Origin: Rhodospirillales bacterium
GTDB lineage: Bacteria; Pseudomonadota; Alphaproteobacteria; Rhodospirillales; Shumkoniaceae
Assembly (NCBI GenBank): GCA_028281785.1
Contig: JANQJG010000027.1
Location: forward strand, 1 to 35,747
DNA: 35,747 nt
Direction: 5' to 3'
The translations under genes were made by a program, and so were the position numbers. The notes below the pieces were generated by a model. It did not search any database. It saw only the letters and a list, made by a program, of their open reading frames with translations, and was not told the origin of the DNA. The first letter of the stretch is position 1. Every line of letters starts with the position of its first letter. Of the stretch, positions 1 through 6,518 are shown one piece after another.

Positions 1-800
1 GCGCCCATGATCGGCGGCATGATCTGGCCGCCTGTCGAGGCCACGGCCTCCACGGCGCCGGCGAAGGCCGGGCGATAGCCGATGCCCTTCATCAAGGGAA
101 TGGTGAAGGTACCGGTGGTCATCACATTGGCCACGGCCGAGCCCGACACGGTCCCGAACAGGCCGCTGGTGACCACGGCGACCTTGGCCGGGCCGCCGGC
201 CGAGCGCCCCGTCAGCGCGACCGCGAAATCCATGAACAGCTTGCCGATGCCCATGCGGTCGACGAGGGAGCCGAAAATGATGAAGAGCACCATGTAGGTG
301 GCCGAAACCGCCACCGGAATGCCGAAAATGCCCTCGGTCGTGATGAACACCTGCTCCATCACCACGGAGCTGTCGATTTCGGCGAAGAACAGGCCGTAGA
401 CCAGGAAGCAGACGGCAACGGCCGGCAAGGCCGGGCCGACGAGACGGCGGGTGGCCTCGATGATCAGCAGGATGATCAGGATGCCGAAAATCCAGTCCCC
501 GGGAATGAGGGGATCGACATAGATGAACCGATTGTACAGATAGTCCTGCATGACGATGGGATAGCCCGCCGCCGCCAGCGCCGCGAAGGCCAGCAGCGCC
601 CCCGCCAGGGAGGGGACGTCGCGCCGCTCGCCCTTGAGCGACACGGTCAAGAAGGTCAGGAACAGGGCCAAGCCGACATGCAGGCCCCGCATCACGAAGG
701 GCGCCGGCGGTCCGGCGAAGGCCACCCACATGTGATACAGAGAAAACCCGGCGGCGATGACCTGGATCGCCCCCATCACCAAAGTCATCAAACGGTTCAC
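1..800 (-). CDS. TRAP transporter fused permease (4TM/12TM), partial
   Basis: Inner-membrane permease of a TAXI-type TRAP transporter, in which the small (DctQ-like) and large (DctM-like) subunits are one polypeptide. It uses an ion gradient to import a ligand delivered by the periplasmic receptor encoded just upstream. Only the N-terminal 266 or so codons are present; the gene runs off the left edge. The translation is a string of hydrophobic helices. A four-helix opening is followed by the start of the DctM-like part, with the typical run GLFGTVSGSAVANVMTTG and then GGQIMPPIMGA at the very edge. The start is taken as GTG at 800; an in-frame ATG at 788 is the alternative, and no strong ribosome site decides between them. 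The gene follows the receptor gene by 74 bases in the same direction, so one operon is inferred. The substrate cannot be read from sequence. Confidence 0.9.
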   Translation of the reverse strand, partial: MNRLMTLVMGAIQVIAAGFSLYHMWVAFAGPPAPFVMRGLHVGLALFLTFLTVSLKGERRDVPSLAGALLAFAALAAAGYPIVMQDYLYNRFIYVDPLIPGDWIFGILIILLIIEATRRLVGPALPAVAVCFLVYGLFFAEIDSSVVMEQVFITTEGIFGIPVAVSATYMVLFIIFGSLVDRMGIGKLFMDFAVALTGRSAGGPAKVAVVTSGLFGTVSGSAVANVMTTGTFTIPLMKGIGYRPAFAGAVEAVASTGGQIMPPIMG

Positions 801-874
801 GGCGGCCCCACCCTGCTTGCGGCGTGGCCCGGCGACGGGACGATCCGCCGCCGGAGCCCTCCTTCAGCCTTGCG

Positions 875-1825
875 TCAGTTGCTGACGTTCACGCCGCGCG
901 ACGCGTAGAACTTGATCGCGCCGGGGTGGTAAGGCACGCCCAGGTCGGAGGCCATTTCCTCGACCGTCAGGGTGGCCAGGTTCCTGTTGACGGCCGACAA
1001 GGTTTTCAGGTTGTCGGCGACGGTTTCGAGGATCTTCGCGATATTATCGGCCGAATAGTCGCAGGCCGCGATCATGTGGGTGTCATAGGTGATCGCCGGC
1101 GTGTCGGCGTCCATGCCCGGATAGCTGCCGGCCTTGGCAATGCGCTTCTTGAAGGCGGCGTTCTTGGCCTGAAAACCCGCGATCACGTCGTCGGGCACCG
1201 CCACCAGCTGGACTTCACGGGCCGAGGCGAGATCCATGATCGCGCCGGCCGGCAGGGCCGTGCCCAGGGTGAAGACGTCGGCATTGCCGTTCTTCATGGC
1301 ATTGACCGAGTCGTTGTAGGAGACGTGCGAGACGGCATCGAGATCCTTGTAGCTGAGATTGGCGATGGCCAGCAGCTCGCGTGTCAGCTGCTCGCCGGTG
1401 TGACCCTTCTGCTGCGTGGTCAGGACCTTGCCCTTGAAGTCGGCGATGGACGTGATGCCGCTGTCGGCGCGCACGACGATCTGGAACCACTGCGGATACA
1501 GAACGCCCACATTGCAGACGTTCTTGACGGCGCTCTTGAAGGGCGCCTTGCCCTTGGTCGCGTCGACGGTCGAGATGGAATTTGCAAGACCGACCGGGAA
1601 CTTGCCGGCCTCGACGCCGACGATATTGGCGATACCGCCGCCCGGCTGGATGGACATGGTCAGGCCCGGATTGGCCTTCTCGAAGGCGCTCTTGATGGCG
1701 CCGCCTAGTGGATACCACGACCCGCCCTGCGAGCCGGTGGCCATGTGGACGTTCTCGGCCAGGGCCGGCGAGCCGATGACCGCAGCCCCGAGCACGACGA
1801 TACTGGTGATCAGTGCTTTGCGCAT
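875..1825 (-). CDS. TAXI family TRAP transporter solute-binding receptor
   Basis: Periplasmic receptor that captures the ligand for the fused TRAP permease downstream. The 316-residue protein has a classical signal peptide (MRKALITSIVVLG then a cleavage-like SPALA-E at about residue 23). The mature part opens with HMATGSQGGSWYPLGGAI, the TAXI-family pattern, and continues with QPGGGIANIVGVEAG and a later TTQQKGHTGEQL stretch. Length is normal for the family. The ATG at 1825 is chosen over an upstream in-frame ATG at 1885 because a good ribosome site (AAGGGAG) lies just before it and because the signal peptide then begins properly. Known TAXI systems often carry glutamate or other carboxylates, but the ligand here is unknown. 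A promoter with a regulator-like operator lies about 150 bases upstream. Confidence 0.93.
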   Translation of the reverse strand: MRKALITSIVVLGAAVIGSPALAENVHMATGSQGGSWYPLGGAIKSAFEKANPGLTMSIQPGGGIANIVGVEAGKFPVGLANSISTVDATKGKAPFKSAVKNVCNVGVLYPQWFQIVVRADSGITSIADFKGKVLTTQQKGHTGEQLTRELLAIANLSYKDLDAVSHVSYNDSVNAMKNGNADVFTLGTALPAGAIMDLASAREVQLVAVPDDVIAGFQAKNAAFKKRIAKAGSYPGMDADTPAITYDTHMIAACDYSADNIAKILETVADNLKTLSAVNRNLATLTVEEMASDLGVPYHPGAIKFYASRGVNVSN

Positions 1826-1978
1826 GGATTTCTCCCTTGTGATGTGACGTGGAAGCAAACCTCGTCTGCTGGATGATCCCCGCAACCGATTCCGCCGCCG
1901 GCGCGGCGGCGATCGAGCAATCTTTTCCCGGAATTGTGGTGGGTCCTTCCCAAAGCCGTCCCCGATTTCTTTTTTTTC

Positions 1979-2007
1979 AGCCTATGTTGGTGTGACAAAT
2001 CTGTCAA
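1979..2007 (-). promoter_or_regulatory. Promoter of the TAXI TRAP operon
   Basis: On the minus strand a perfect -35 box TTGACA (2002-2007) is followed after 17 bases by TAGGCT (1979-1984). It points toward the receptor gene, leaving a leader of about 145 bases. A palindrome overlaps the -35 box, which fits repression by the divergent GntR protein. Assignment is from consensus matching only. Confidence 0.55.
1993..2006. promoter_or_regulatory. Putative GntR/FadR-type operator on the -35 box
   Basis: Inverted repeat TGACA-AATC-TGTCA, five-base perfect arms. It overlaps the -35 box of the transporter promoter. A related palindrome (TGTC-A-GACA) lies at 2164-2172 before the regulator gene, and a half site TGACAG lies at 2071. 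The shared TGTC/GACA arms resemble the GT...AC half sites known for FadR-subfamily GntR regulators. Confidence 0.45.
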
Positions 2008-2163
2008 CATATCGTTTTCATATTTTGCTGATCGATCTGGCACCCCTCCGCCTGAAAAACCACGGCGGGCTGACAGAAAGGCATCTAATCTTTTGTTTAT
2101 AAATAATTTATTTAGTAGAGCATTACATATCTTCAATTTCCCACCATTCTTGCAGAAAAAATC

Positions 2164-2172
2164 TGTCAGACA
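2164..2172. promoter_or_regulatory. Second TGTC-GACA palindrome, possible autoregulatory operator
   Basis: Perfect nine-base palindrome TGTC-A-GACA about 65 bases before the start of the GntR gene. It shares its arms with the operator at 1993-2006, so the same regulator may bind both and also limit its own synthesis. The rest of the 1826-2238 gap is A+T-rich in its right half and holds no further gene that I can support. Confidence 0.35.
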
Positions 2173-2238
2173 CATTGTGCATGGATCGTTTTTCGCCTAT
2201 CCTTCGACCCTACGATAAGGCCCAGGACATCCACGAAC

Positions 2239-2931
2239 ATGGCAGCACGGCACAACCTCAGCGATCGGCTCTATGACGCCATCCATTCAGCGATCATCGG
2301 CGGCGAATATCCAGAGGGCACGCGTCTGCCGCCGGAGAAGGAGCTGAGCGAACGCTACGCCCTTTCGCGCCCGGTGGTACGCGAGGCCCTGGCGCGCTTG
2401 CGGTCCGAGGGGCTGATCCGCTCGCGCAAAGGCTCGGGCAGCTATGTCCTCAAGCGCCTGGCCGTGCCGCCCAGGCTACCGGAGGGCGTCGGCAGTATCG
2501 CGGAGATCGAAGAGTGCTTCGAGTTCCGCCTGAGCATCGAGGGCGAGAACGCCTATTTCGCCGCCCTGCGCCGCACCGAGGAGGATTTGGCGGAAATCCG
2601 CCGCCAGTTTGACGCCTTCTGCAAGGAAACCCGGTCGCAATTCGGCGGCATCACCGACGACTTCAACTTCCATGTCGCCATCGCCCGCGCCACCCACAAC
2701 CAGTTCCTGCTCTATTCCTTCCTGTCGATCGAACAGCATGTGCTGTTCTCGATCGGCGTCATCCGCCGCCTGACGGCGCTTCCGCTGAAGGATCGCCGCG
2801 AGAGCCTGATCGCCGAGCACGAGGCGATTCTGAACGCCATCGTCGAGCAGGACGGTAAGAAGGCCCGCTCGGCCATGAAGCGGCATGTTCGCCGCTCGAA
2901 AATTCGGATCTTCGAAGGCCGCAACGCCTAG
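2239..2931 (+). CDS. GntR family transcriptional regulator, FadR/FCD subfamily
   Basis: DNA-binding regulator, 230 residues. Residues about 5-70 form the GntR winged helix-turn-helix (LYDAIHSAIIGGEYPEGTRL, then ELSERYALSRPVVREALARL and the wing GLIRSRKGSGSYV). Residues about 90-225 form an all-helical FCD ligand-binding domain. Candidate metal ligands are a D and H in DDFNFHVAIARATHN, an H in EHEAILNAI and an H in MKRHVRRS, the usual FCD set. It is divergent from the TAXI TRAP operon, and matching palindromes lie in the gap, so it most likely senses the imported compound or a metabolite of it and controls the transporter. The ATG at 2239 gives a normal N-terminus; AGGA lies upstream. The stop codon overlaps a long hairpin. 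Confidence 0.93.
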   Translation: MAARHNLSDRLYDAIHSAIIGGEYPEGTRLPPEKELSERYALSRPVVREALARLRSEGLIRSRKGSGSYVLKRLAVPPRLPEGVGSIAEIEECFEFRLSIEGENAYFAALRRTEEDLAEIRRQFDAFCKETRSQFGGITDDFNFHVAIARATHNQFLLYSFLSIEQHVLFSIGVIRRLTALPLKDRRESLIAEHEAILNAIVEQDGKKARSAMKRHVRRSKIRIFEGRNA

Positions 2932-2980
2932 TGGTGCGGCCGAAACGGATGGTACCCATCCGTTTCGGCGGAAGCACCAC
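2931..2980. repeat. Hairpin-forming palindrome after the GntR gene
   Basis: A perfect 13-base inverted repeat (arms 2940-2952 and 2956-2968, CCGAAACGGATGG) is enclosed by an outer seven-base pair of arms, GTGGTGC (2931-2937) and GCACCAC (2974-2980). It begins at the last base of the stop codon. No T-run follows, so it is not a clear intrinsic terminator, though it could slow or protect the 3' end of the message. Confidence 0.6.
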
Positions 2981-2996
2981 GGGGTTCATAGATTCT

Positions 2997-3043
2997 GTGG
3001 TTCGATCGTGACGCTCGGGTACCAAGCGTCACGATCGAACCAC
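2997..3043. repeat. 19-base perfect inverted repeat
   Basis: Two perfect 19-base arms (2997-3015 and 3025-3043, beginning GTGGTTCGATCGTGACGCT) are separated by nine bases containing GGTACC, which also lies at the centre of the preceding hairpin. The size and build match the element at 35345-35391, which suggests a family of dispersed palindromes. From 3044 to 3354 I see no gene. An imperfect 18-base direct repeat (3075-3092 and 3283-3300, two mismatches) is the only other structure. Confidence 0.6.
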
Positions 3044-3630
3044 TAGGGCCCGATTCGTACGGACAAGCCAGATACGACCTTGCATTTTCATCTCATTTGG
3101 AGTCATAAGGCGCCAGCCTGCCCATCGAGGCCAACCTGACCCACAAGACTCAGGGCCATCTTGACCGTCACGACAGGCCGTAACTCGGGTTCGAATCGTC
3201 GTCGCGGCTCACTCACGATCAGCCTTCGATCGCGTGTCACGGACGCGCAACGGGCCGTTTGATATCCGGGCCGACCGACGTTCGACCTTGAATTTTCGTC
3301 ATCCTCGCGAAGTTCCGCGGCGGATACGTCTCCATTTCGAACAATGGGGAACAGATGGCTCGAAACAAAACCGCATCCCTAACGGCCGGCGCCGCCGCGC
3401 GCGAGTCCCGCACGCGGGGCGGAAACCCGCTCCTCATCCAAGACCCGCCCCACGAGGCCGCGCCGCACGATATTCACGCTTTCAGGTCGGGCACCCCTAT
3501 CACGTCGTATGTCCTCGACACGGGCACCGACCTCTCCACGCTCGAGCACAAGTACCATGACGTCCGTCGGCGAGCCCGCCGCCGGCAGGTTCGGCGCTTT
3601 CAGCGGCTGCATCCGAAGACCGTGGCGGCA

Positions 3631-3831
3631 ATGCCGAGCGGCATGATGTCTCTCTCCCTGTACGCGATGCTGTTCGCAAACGAACGCCGGATTCTGGAGA
3701 TGAGCGTCAGCCACTGGTGGTCGTTTCTGGTGCCGGTGTCGATCGCGCTGCTGTTCTCCCTGGTGCATGGCAGCTTCACCGGAGCCTTCTGGGAGGCGGT
3801 CGGCCTGCAACCCAACACCATCAGAAAGTAG
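3631..3831 (+). CDS. Small conserved-looking membrane protein before TauE/SafE
   Basis: A 66-residue reading frame with one clear membrane segment, HWWSFLVPVSIALLFSLVHG, followed by a short polar tail (FTGAFWEAVGLQPN). I recall similar short proteins directly upstream of TauE/SafE exporters in proteobacteria; that is memory, not a search. The open frame extends back to an ATG at 3355, preceded by GGGGA, which would give 158 residues. The added N-terminal part is Arg/Pro-rich and does not look like a folded domain, so I prefer an internal start. ATGs at 3631, 3643 and 3646 are all possible, and none has a strong ribosome site. It ends 45 bases before the exporter gene, so co-transcription is likely. 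Function unknown. Confidence 0.55.
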   Translation: MPSGMMSLSLYAMLFANERRILEMSVSHWWSFLVPVSIALLFSLVHGSFTGAFWEAVGLQPNTIRK

Positions 3832-3876
3832 CCGACGGCGGGCAACTAAAGGTTCAGAGGGACGCCACCCAGCATC

Positions 3877-4968
3877 ATGGAACACGCGGGCGCACTCACC
3901 AATTTCATCGACCTCGAACTGTCGACCGTCGCCATCCTTTTCGTCGTCGGCGTTATCGCGGGCATGGTCAGCGGCTTCATCGGCTCGGGAGGCGCCTTCG
4001 TTCTGACGCCAGCGATGATGAGCCTCGGCGTGCCCGGGATCGTCGCGGTCGCCAGCAATATGGCGCACAAATTCCCCAAGGCGCTGGTCGGCGCTTACAA
4101 GCGCGCCAAGTTCGGCCAGGTGGATTTGAAGCTGGGCCTCGTCATGGGCGCCTCGGCGGAGGCCGGCGTGCTCTATGGCGCCGAGCTTCAGCAAAACATC
4201 AAGGCCGAGTTCGGCGATGCCGGCTCGAACCTCTATGTCAGCCTGGCCTTCGTCATCATCCTCTCGCTCGTGGGCAGTTTTGTGCTGTGGGACACCTGGC
4301 GGACCTACAAGTCCGACGCCACCGGTCTGGAGGAGAAGCCGAACAAGCTCGCGCTTTGGATCAGGACGATCCGCATCCCTTACACCATGGTCTATTTTCC
4401 GAGCATCCGGTCGGAGATTTCGGTGCTCATCACCCTGCCCCTTGGCTTCGCCACCGGGATGCTGGCGGCGACGATCGCCGTCGGCGGCTTCATCGGCGTT
4501 CCGGCCATGATCTATGTGCTTGGCGTGCCCAGCATGATGGCAACGGCCACCGAGCTGGTCATCGCCTTCGTGATGGGGCTCGGCGGCACGATCAAGTTCA
4601 GCCTTCATGGCTTCGTCGATATCCGGCTGGCGATGATTATCCTGGCGGGCTCCCTGTTCGGCCTTCAGATCGGCGCCATCGGCACGACCTATGTCAAAAC
4701 CTATGTGGTCAAGGGCGTGATGGGCATGATCATGATGCTGGTGCTGTTCAGCCGCTTTTTCGTGATCCCGGTCTATCTGTCCGATCTGGAGGTGATCGCG
4801 CCTCTCGACGCTTCCACGGCGAGCATTCTCAAAGTCGTCAGCTTCGGCATCATGGCCTTCGCCCTTTTCGGTGGCGCGGTCGCCATCCTGACGGCCTTGC
4901 TCAACGGCATGGCCCGGGCGCGCCGCGAACAATCGCAGGCCGAGCCCGAGCTCGCAGCCAACGGTTGA
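3877..4968 (+). CDS. Sulfite exporter TauE/SafE family membrane protein
   Basis: Polytopic inner-membrane protein of 363 residues from the TauE/SafE (DUF81) family, whose members export sulfite, sulfonates or other small organic anions. The two internal repeats typical of the family are visible. The first is GVIAGMVSGFIGSGGAFVLT (about residues 25-45), and the second is PLGFATGMLAATIAVGGFIG (about 188-207) followed by VPAMIYVLGVPSMMATAT. At least eight hydrophobic segments can be counted, with a polar loop at about 145-165. The ATG at 3877 is the natural start. It is followed after 48 bases by a universal stress protein, and the pair is likely one unit together with the small membrane protein upstream. 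The actual substrate is not evident; sulfite is only the family default. Confidence 0.88.
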   Translation: MEHAGALTNFIDLELSTVAILFVVGVIAGMVSGFIGSGGAFVLTPAMMSLGVPGIVAVASNMAHKFPKALVGAYKRAKFGQVDLKLGLVMGASAEAGVLYGAELQQNIKAEFGDAGSNLYVSLAFVIILSLVGSFVLWDTWRTYKSDATGLEEKPNKLALWIRTIRIPYTMVYFPSIRSEISVLITLPLGFATGMLAATIAVGGFIGVPAMIYVLGVPSMMATATELVIAFVMGLGGTIKFSLHGFVDIRLAMIILAGSLFGLQIGAIGTTYVKTYVVKGVMGMIMMLVLFSRFFVIPVYLSDLEVIAPLDASTASILKVVSFGIMAFALFGGAVAILTALLNGMARARREQSQAEPELAANG

Positions 4969-5016
4969 GCATATTCGCTAGGCAGGCCCACTCACTTATG
5001 CGAGGCTCCCATCGCG

Positions 5017-5880
5017 ATGACAGGGACGACGAAGACGGACCCCATGCCCAAGATTCAGATGTCGCCGGTCGGTCGTCTCGAGAAGATCGTCCTGGCGAGC
5101 GATGGATCTGAGTTCGCGGAAAGCGCCGAGCGCTTGGCCCTCGATCTCTGCGACCGGGCCGGCGCCTCGCTGCACATTGTGCGCGCGGTCATGGCCGGCG
5201 CCTGGGGATTCTTCACGCCCGGGGGCGCCACCTCGCTGGGGGACGAGGCCGCCGCCCATCTCGAAAAGCTGAGCGCCGACGCCAGCGCCCGCGGGATCCC
5301 CTGCACCACCGCGATGCCCCAGGACGGCGATCCGGCCGACGGCATCGTCAAGGAGGCGAAGCGATTCCAGGCCGATCTGATCATCAAGGGACGGCGCGGC
5401 GCGTGGGAGCCCACGCGTCTGATCGTCGGCGATTCGACGGCCAAGGTGATCGGCAACGGGCCCTGCCCGGTTCTGGTGGTCCCGAGAGCCGGCCATCTGT
5501 GGTCGGAGATCGTGATCGCCACGGACGGGTCGCGGTCCTCGGACGCGGCGACCGTCATGGCCGCGACCATGTCCAAACACACGGGAACGCCGGTCGTCGT
5601 GCTGTCGGTCAAGGTGCCGAGTCATAGCGAGCGACGCCAAGGCGAGGCGCAGGCGATCATCGATCGCGCCGTGGCCTATCTCGAACAGGAGAACGTGCAG
5701 GCCATCGGCGTCGTCGAGGACGGCCTGGTCGACGATGTGGTGATCGCGGCCTCCCATGAGGGCGATTCCCTGATCCTTCTCGGCACCTTCGGGCGTACGG
5801 CCGTCGGCCCGCTGTTGGGCAGCAAGACCGAACGCATCGTCAAGAAGGCCAAGGGCGCCGTCCTGGTCGTCGGCGCCTAG
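5017..5880 (+). CDS. Tandem-domain universal stress protein (UspA family)
   Basis: Cytoplasmic protein of 287 residues made of two UspA domains. Domain 1 (about 20-155) begins with KIVLASDGSEFAESA and ends with the nucleotide-binding pattern GRRG-nine residues-GDST followed by CPVLVVP. Domain 2 (about 163-287) begins with EIVIATDGSRSSDAA and ends with GTFGRTAVGPLLGSKTE and AVLVVGA. Both domains therefore keep an ATP-binding-like G-2X-G-9X-G loop. Tandem Usp proteins are usually linked to stress or to the state of a neighbouring transporter; here the neighbour is a TauE/SafE exporter 48 bases upstream. The ATG at 5017 has a GAGG upstream; ATG 5044 is also in frame. The gene ends at the edge of a rearranged region. 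Confidence 0.9.
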   Translation: MTGTTKTDPMPKIQMSPVGRLEKIVLASDGSEFAESAERLALDLCDRAGASLHIVRAVMAGAWGFFTPGGATSLGDEAAAHLEKLSADASARGIPCTTAMPQDGDPADGIVKEAKRFQADLIIKGRRGAWEPTRLIVGDSTAKVIGNGPCPVLVVPRAGHLWSEIVIATDGSRSSDAATVMAATMSKHTGTPVVVLSVKVPSHSERRQGEAQAIIDRAVAYLEQENVQAIGVVEDGLVDDVVIAASHEGDSLILLGTFGRTAVGPLLGSKTERIVKKAKGAVLVVGA

Positions 5881-5904
5881 CAGGCTGCTGAAAAACTCGT
5901 TGAA
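5881..5904. mobile_element. Possible insertion-sequence end remnant
   Basis: The segment CAGGCTGCTGAAAAACTCGT immediately follows the Usp stop codon. As I recall, GGCTGCTGAAAAA-like ends occur in several insertion-sequence families. No transposase and no partner end is visible in the window. It abuts a truncated gene copy, which supports a past mobile-element event, but the assignment is tentative. Confidence 0.3.
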
Positions 5905-5907
5905 GGC

Positions 5908-6050
5908 CTTGCCTCGTTCTCGTACAGCCCGATTTCGCCAAACCGTTCGCGGCAGATCGACAGGGCCGCCTCCGCCTCTTGCCTGTCGCCGAGCAGTCTT
6001 TCGAGGCTGCCGATCAAAGGCGGGCCTATACACCATGCGAGGTCGCTATC
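5908..6050 (-). pseudogene. Fragment of a HAD phosphatase gene (second copy)
   Basis: About 140 bases match the middle of the intact HAD gene at 11337-11987 (its 11738-11865 part) at high identity by eye. In the minus-strand frame the fragment reads DLAWCIGPPLIGSLERLLGD and continues RQEAEAALSICRERFGEIGL, against DLTWCIGPPLIGSLEKLLGD and RQAAEAALSIYRERFGDIGL in the intact gene. The N-terminal catalytic DxDGT part and the C-terminal GDxxxD part are both missing, so it cannot be an active enzyme. One edge meets an IS-like end and the other runs into A+T-rich DNA. Either a duplication followed by truncation, or insertion of a fragment of a related strain's gene, would explain it. Confidence 0.8.
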
Positions 6051-6196
6051 GTCAAATATAGATGCGGCATATAGCTGAATATATTTTTGGAATAATTCTA
6101 AATGACTACTCGGTTTCGATGGAGCAAAAGAGTTGATACGAAATACTTGGGAGATTTAGTGTTAACACCTAAGAAATATCTATTCTGACACAAAAC
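6051..6196. other. A+T-rich gene-free stretch before the RTX gene
   Basis: This stretch and the following bases to about 6250 are visibly A+T-rich inside a GC-rich window and hold no supportable gene. The composition change begins where the HAD fragment ends, so it may be imported DNA or simply a promoter and upstream region for the RTX gene. An extended -10 promoter lies at its right end. Confidence 0.6.
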
Positions 6197-6205
6197 TGCT
6201 ATAAT
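6197..6205 (+). promoter_or_regulatory. Extended -10 promoter for the RTX gene
   Basis: TGC-TATAAT is a perfect -10 hexamer with the extended TGn element. No good -35 box lies 16-18 bases upstream, which fits an extended -10 promoter or one needing an activator. Transcription from here would give a leader of about 300 bases before the RTX start at 6519. Confidence 0.45.
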
Positions 6206-6249
6206 CAACAGGTATTAATCCAAGATAACAAAAAGAAGACTAACGGGTC

Positions 6250-6518
6250 ATTTAAGCTAGGATCCGATGAGGCGGGGTGCATACTGCTGACGGGGGTAAC
6301 GGCTGTGCGGCAGCCGATTCTCTGGCGGGGCGAATACTTCAGGGCAACTTCCGAGCGTAAATGCGCCGGCCGGCCGCTTCGCGGCGGTCGGGCGGATTCG
6401 GCGTGGCCCGTTCGGCCGAACGGGCCAGAGCGGCCGAGACATGCGCGTCCGCCTGCGAATACGACAATCAGGCATCCGGCGATAGGCCGGAGGCGTCAAA
6501 AAGTGGGAGCAATGGAAC
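6250..6518 (+). promoter_or_regulatory. Structured GC-rich leader of the RTX gene
   Basis: Between the candidate promoter and the RTX start are several strong hairpins. They are CGGCTG/CAGCCG near 6300, GCCGC-TTC-GCGGC near 6370-6385, a perfect 24-base palindrome at 6404-6427 (TGGCCCGTTCGG and its complement), and CCGGC-GATAG-GCCGG at 6476-6490, about 15 bases before the ribosome site GGGAG. Open frames across it look non-coding. I recognise no known riboswitch class. Confidence 0.4.

Noticed and set aside
3379-4932. 517-codon open frame on the minus strand opposite TauE/SafE
   Set aside because: His/Asp/Arg-rich shadow of a clear membrane protein gene; a common artefact in GC-rich DNA.
6250-6518. 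Possible riboswitch (cyclic-di-GMP or other) in the RTX leader
   Set aside because: None of the conserved riboswitch core sequences that I know is present; only generic hairpins remain.
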